64,000 nt of DNA from Rathayibacter sp. VKM Ac-2759 (GTDB lineage Bacteria > Actinomycetota > Actinomycetes > Actinomycetales > Microbacteriaceae): assembly GCF_009834225.1 (NCBI RefSeq), contig NZ_CP047176.1, forward strand, positions 1,054,001 to 1,118,000. The letters are read 5' to 3'. Below the pieces are notes generated by a model that did not search any database, was not told the DNA's origin, and was given only the letters and a program-made list of their open reading frames with translations. Position numbers and translations under genes: made by a program. Shown here piece by piece: positions 63,975 to 64,000 of this stretch; the stretch's first letter is position 1, and every line of letters begins with the position of its first letter.

Positions 63975-64000
63975 CCGGGCTGTTCGTCACCCTCGAGGGC
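63971..64000 (+). CDS. tmk: Thymidylate kinase, first ten codons (cut by window edge)
   Basis: A GTG overlapping the topA stop (GTGA) opens VTGLFVTLEG, which matches the start of thymidylate kinases, where G-LFIT-EG precedes the P-loop. In many actinobacteria tmk follows topA. Only 30 nt are visible, so the call rests on this short match and synteny. Confidence 0.7.
   Translation, partial: MTGLFVTLEG

Overview
This is a 64 kb chromosomal window from a high-GC Gram-positive bacterium. I infer family Microbacteriaceae (Actinomycetota), with Rathayibacter or a near relative as a tentative genus. Reasons: strong G/C third-position bias, GTG starts, many start codons 6-8 nt after a TANNNT hexamer (the leaderless pattern), a menaquinone-type malate dehydrogenase, and a compact actinobacterial tad locus. 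A 43-bp dispersed repeat of a kind I associate with this family also occurs twice. No rRNA, insertion sequence, prophage or CRISPR array was seen.

Layout. (1) 1-10108: a xylose/xyloside island. It holds xylulokinase (cut by the window edge) and xylose isomerase on the minus strand, and on the plus strand a LacI regulator, a carbohydrate ABC transporter (binding protein and two permeases, no ATPase), a GH31 alpha-xylosidase and a ROK-family repressor. (2) 10121-22499: accessory and housekeeping genes: SnoaL-like protein, TetR/SRPBCC pair, Bcr/CflA-type MFS exporter, PAP2 phosphatase, a short MTHFR-like protein, a large Cas4-like nuclease/RNase H-like/helicase fusion, a saccharopine dehydrogenase-like enzyme, a HerA-like DUF853 ATPase and another TetR. 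(3) 22557-26334: tRNA-Ser(GGA), SRP RNA, then pta-ackA, followed by a gene-free stretch of hairpins and a repeat copy. (4) 26787-33479: a formaldehyde/formate and molybdenum-cofactor block (fdhD, FdhF/YdeP-type oxidoreductase, moeA, glutathione-independent formaldehyde dehydrogenase, DUF6457, mobA). (5) 33564-40633: core genes dnaX, recR, lysC, asd, mqo. (6) 40688-43213: a radical SAM protein under a LexA-like box, a LuxR-type regulator and thymidine kinase. (7) 43278-49716: a short exopolysaccharide module: priming sugar transferase, HprK-like/PqqD protein, Wzz/tyrosine kinase, low-molecular-weight phosphatase, UDP-glucose dehydrogenase. (8) 49747-64000: VanZ-like protein, tRNA-Pro(CGG), metallophosphoesterase, PonA-type PBP, DUF4177, RidA, acetyl-CoA synthetase, a compact tad pilus locus, topA and the first codons of tmk.

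How the genes work together. Region 1 imports xylose-containing sugars, releases xylose and sends it to the pentose phosphate pathway. Pta-AckA and Acs interconvert acetate and acetyl-CoA. The formaldehyde and formate enzymes with their cofactor genes form a C1 oxidation route to CO2. The run dnaX-recR-lysC-asd ... ponA-RidA-acs-tad-topA follows, from memory, the order seen in other actinobacteria such as Mycobacterium tuberculosis, so the exopolysaccharide module and its flanks sit inside an old backbone. Most of the window is ordinary. The parts most worth a second look are the nuclease/helicase fusion, the HprK-like/PqqD protein, the apparent TadB-TadC fusion, the LexA-like box, and several intergenic inverted repeats.
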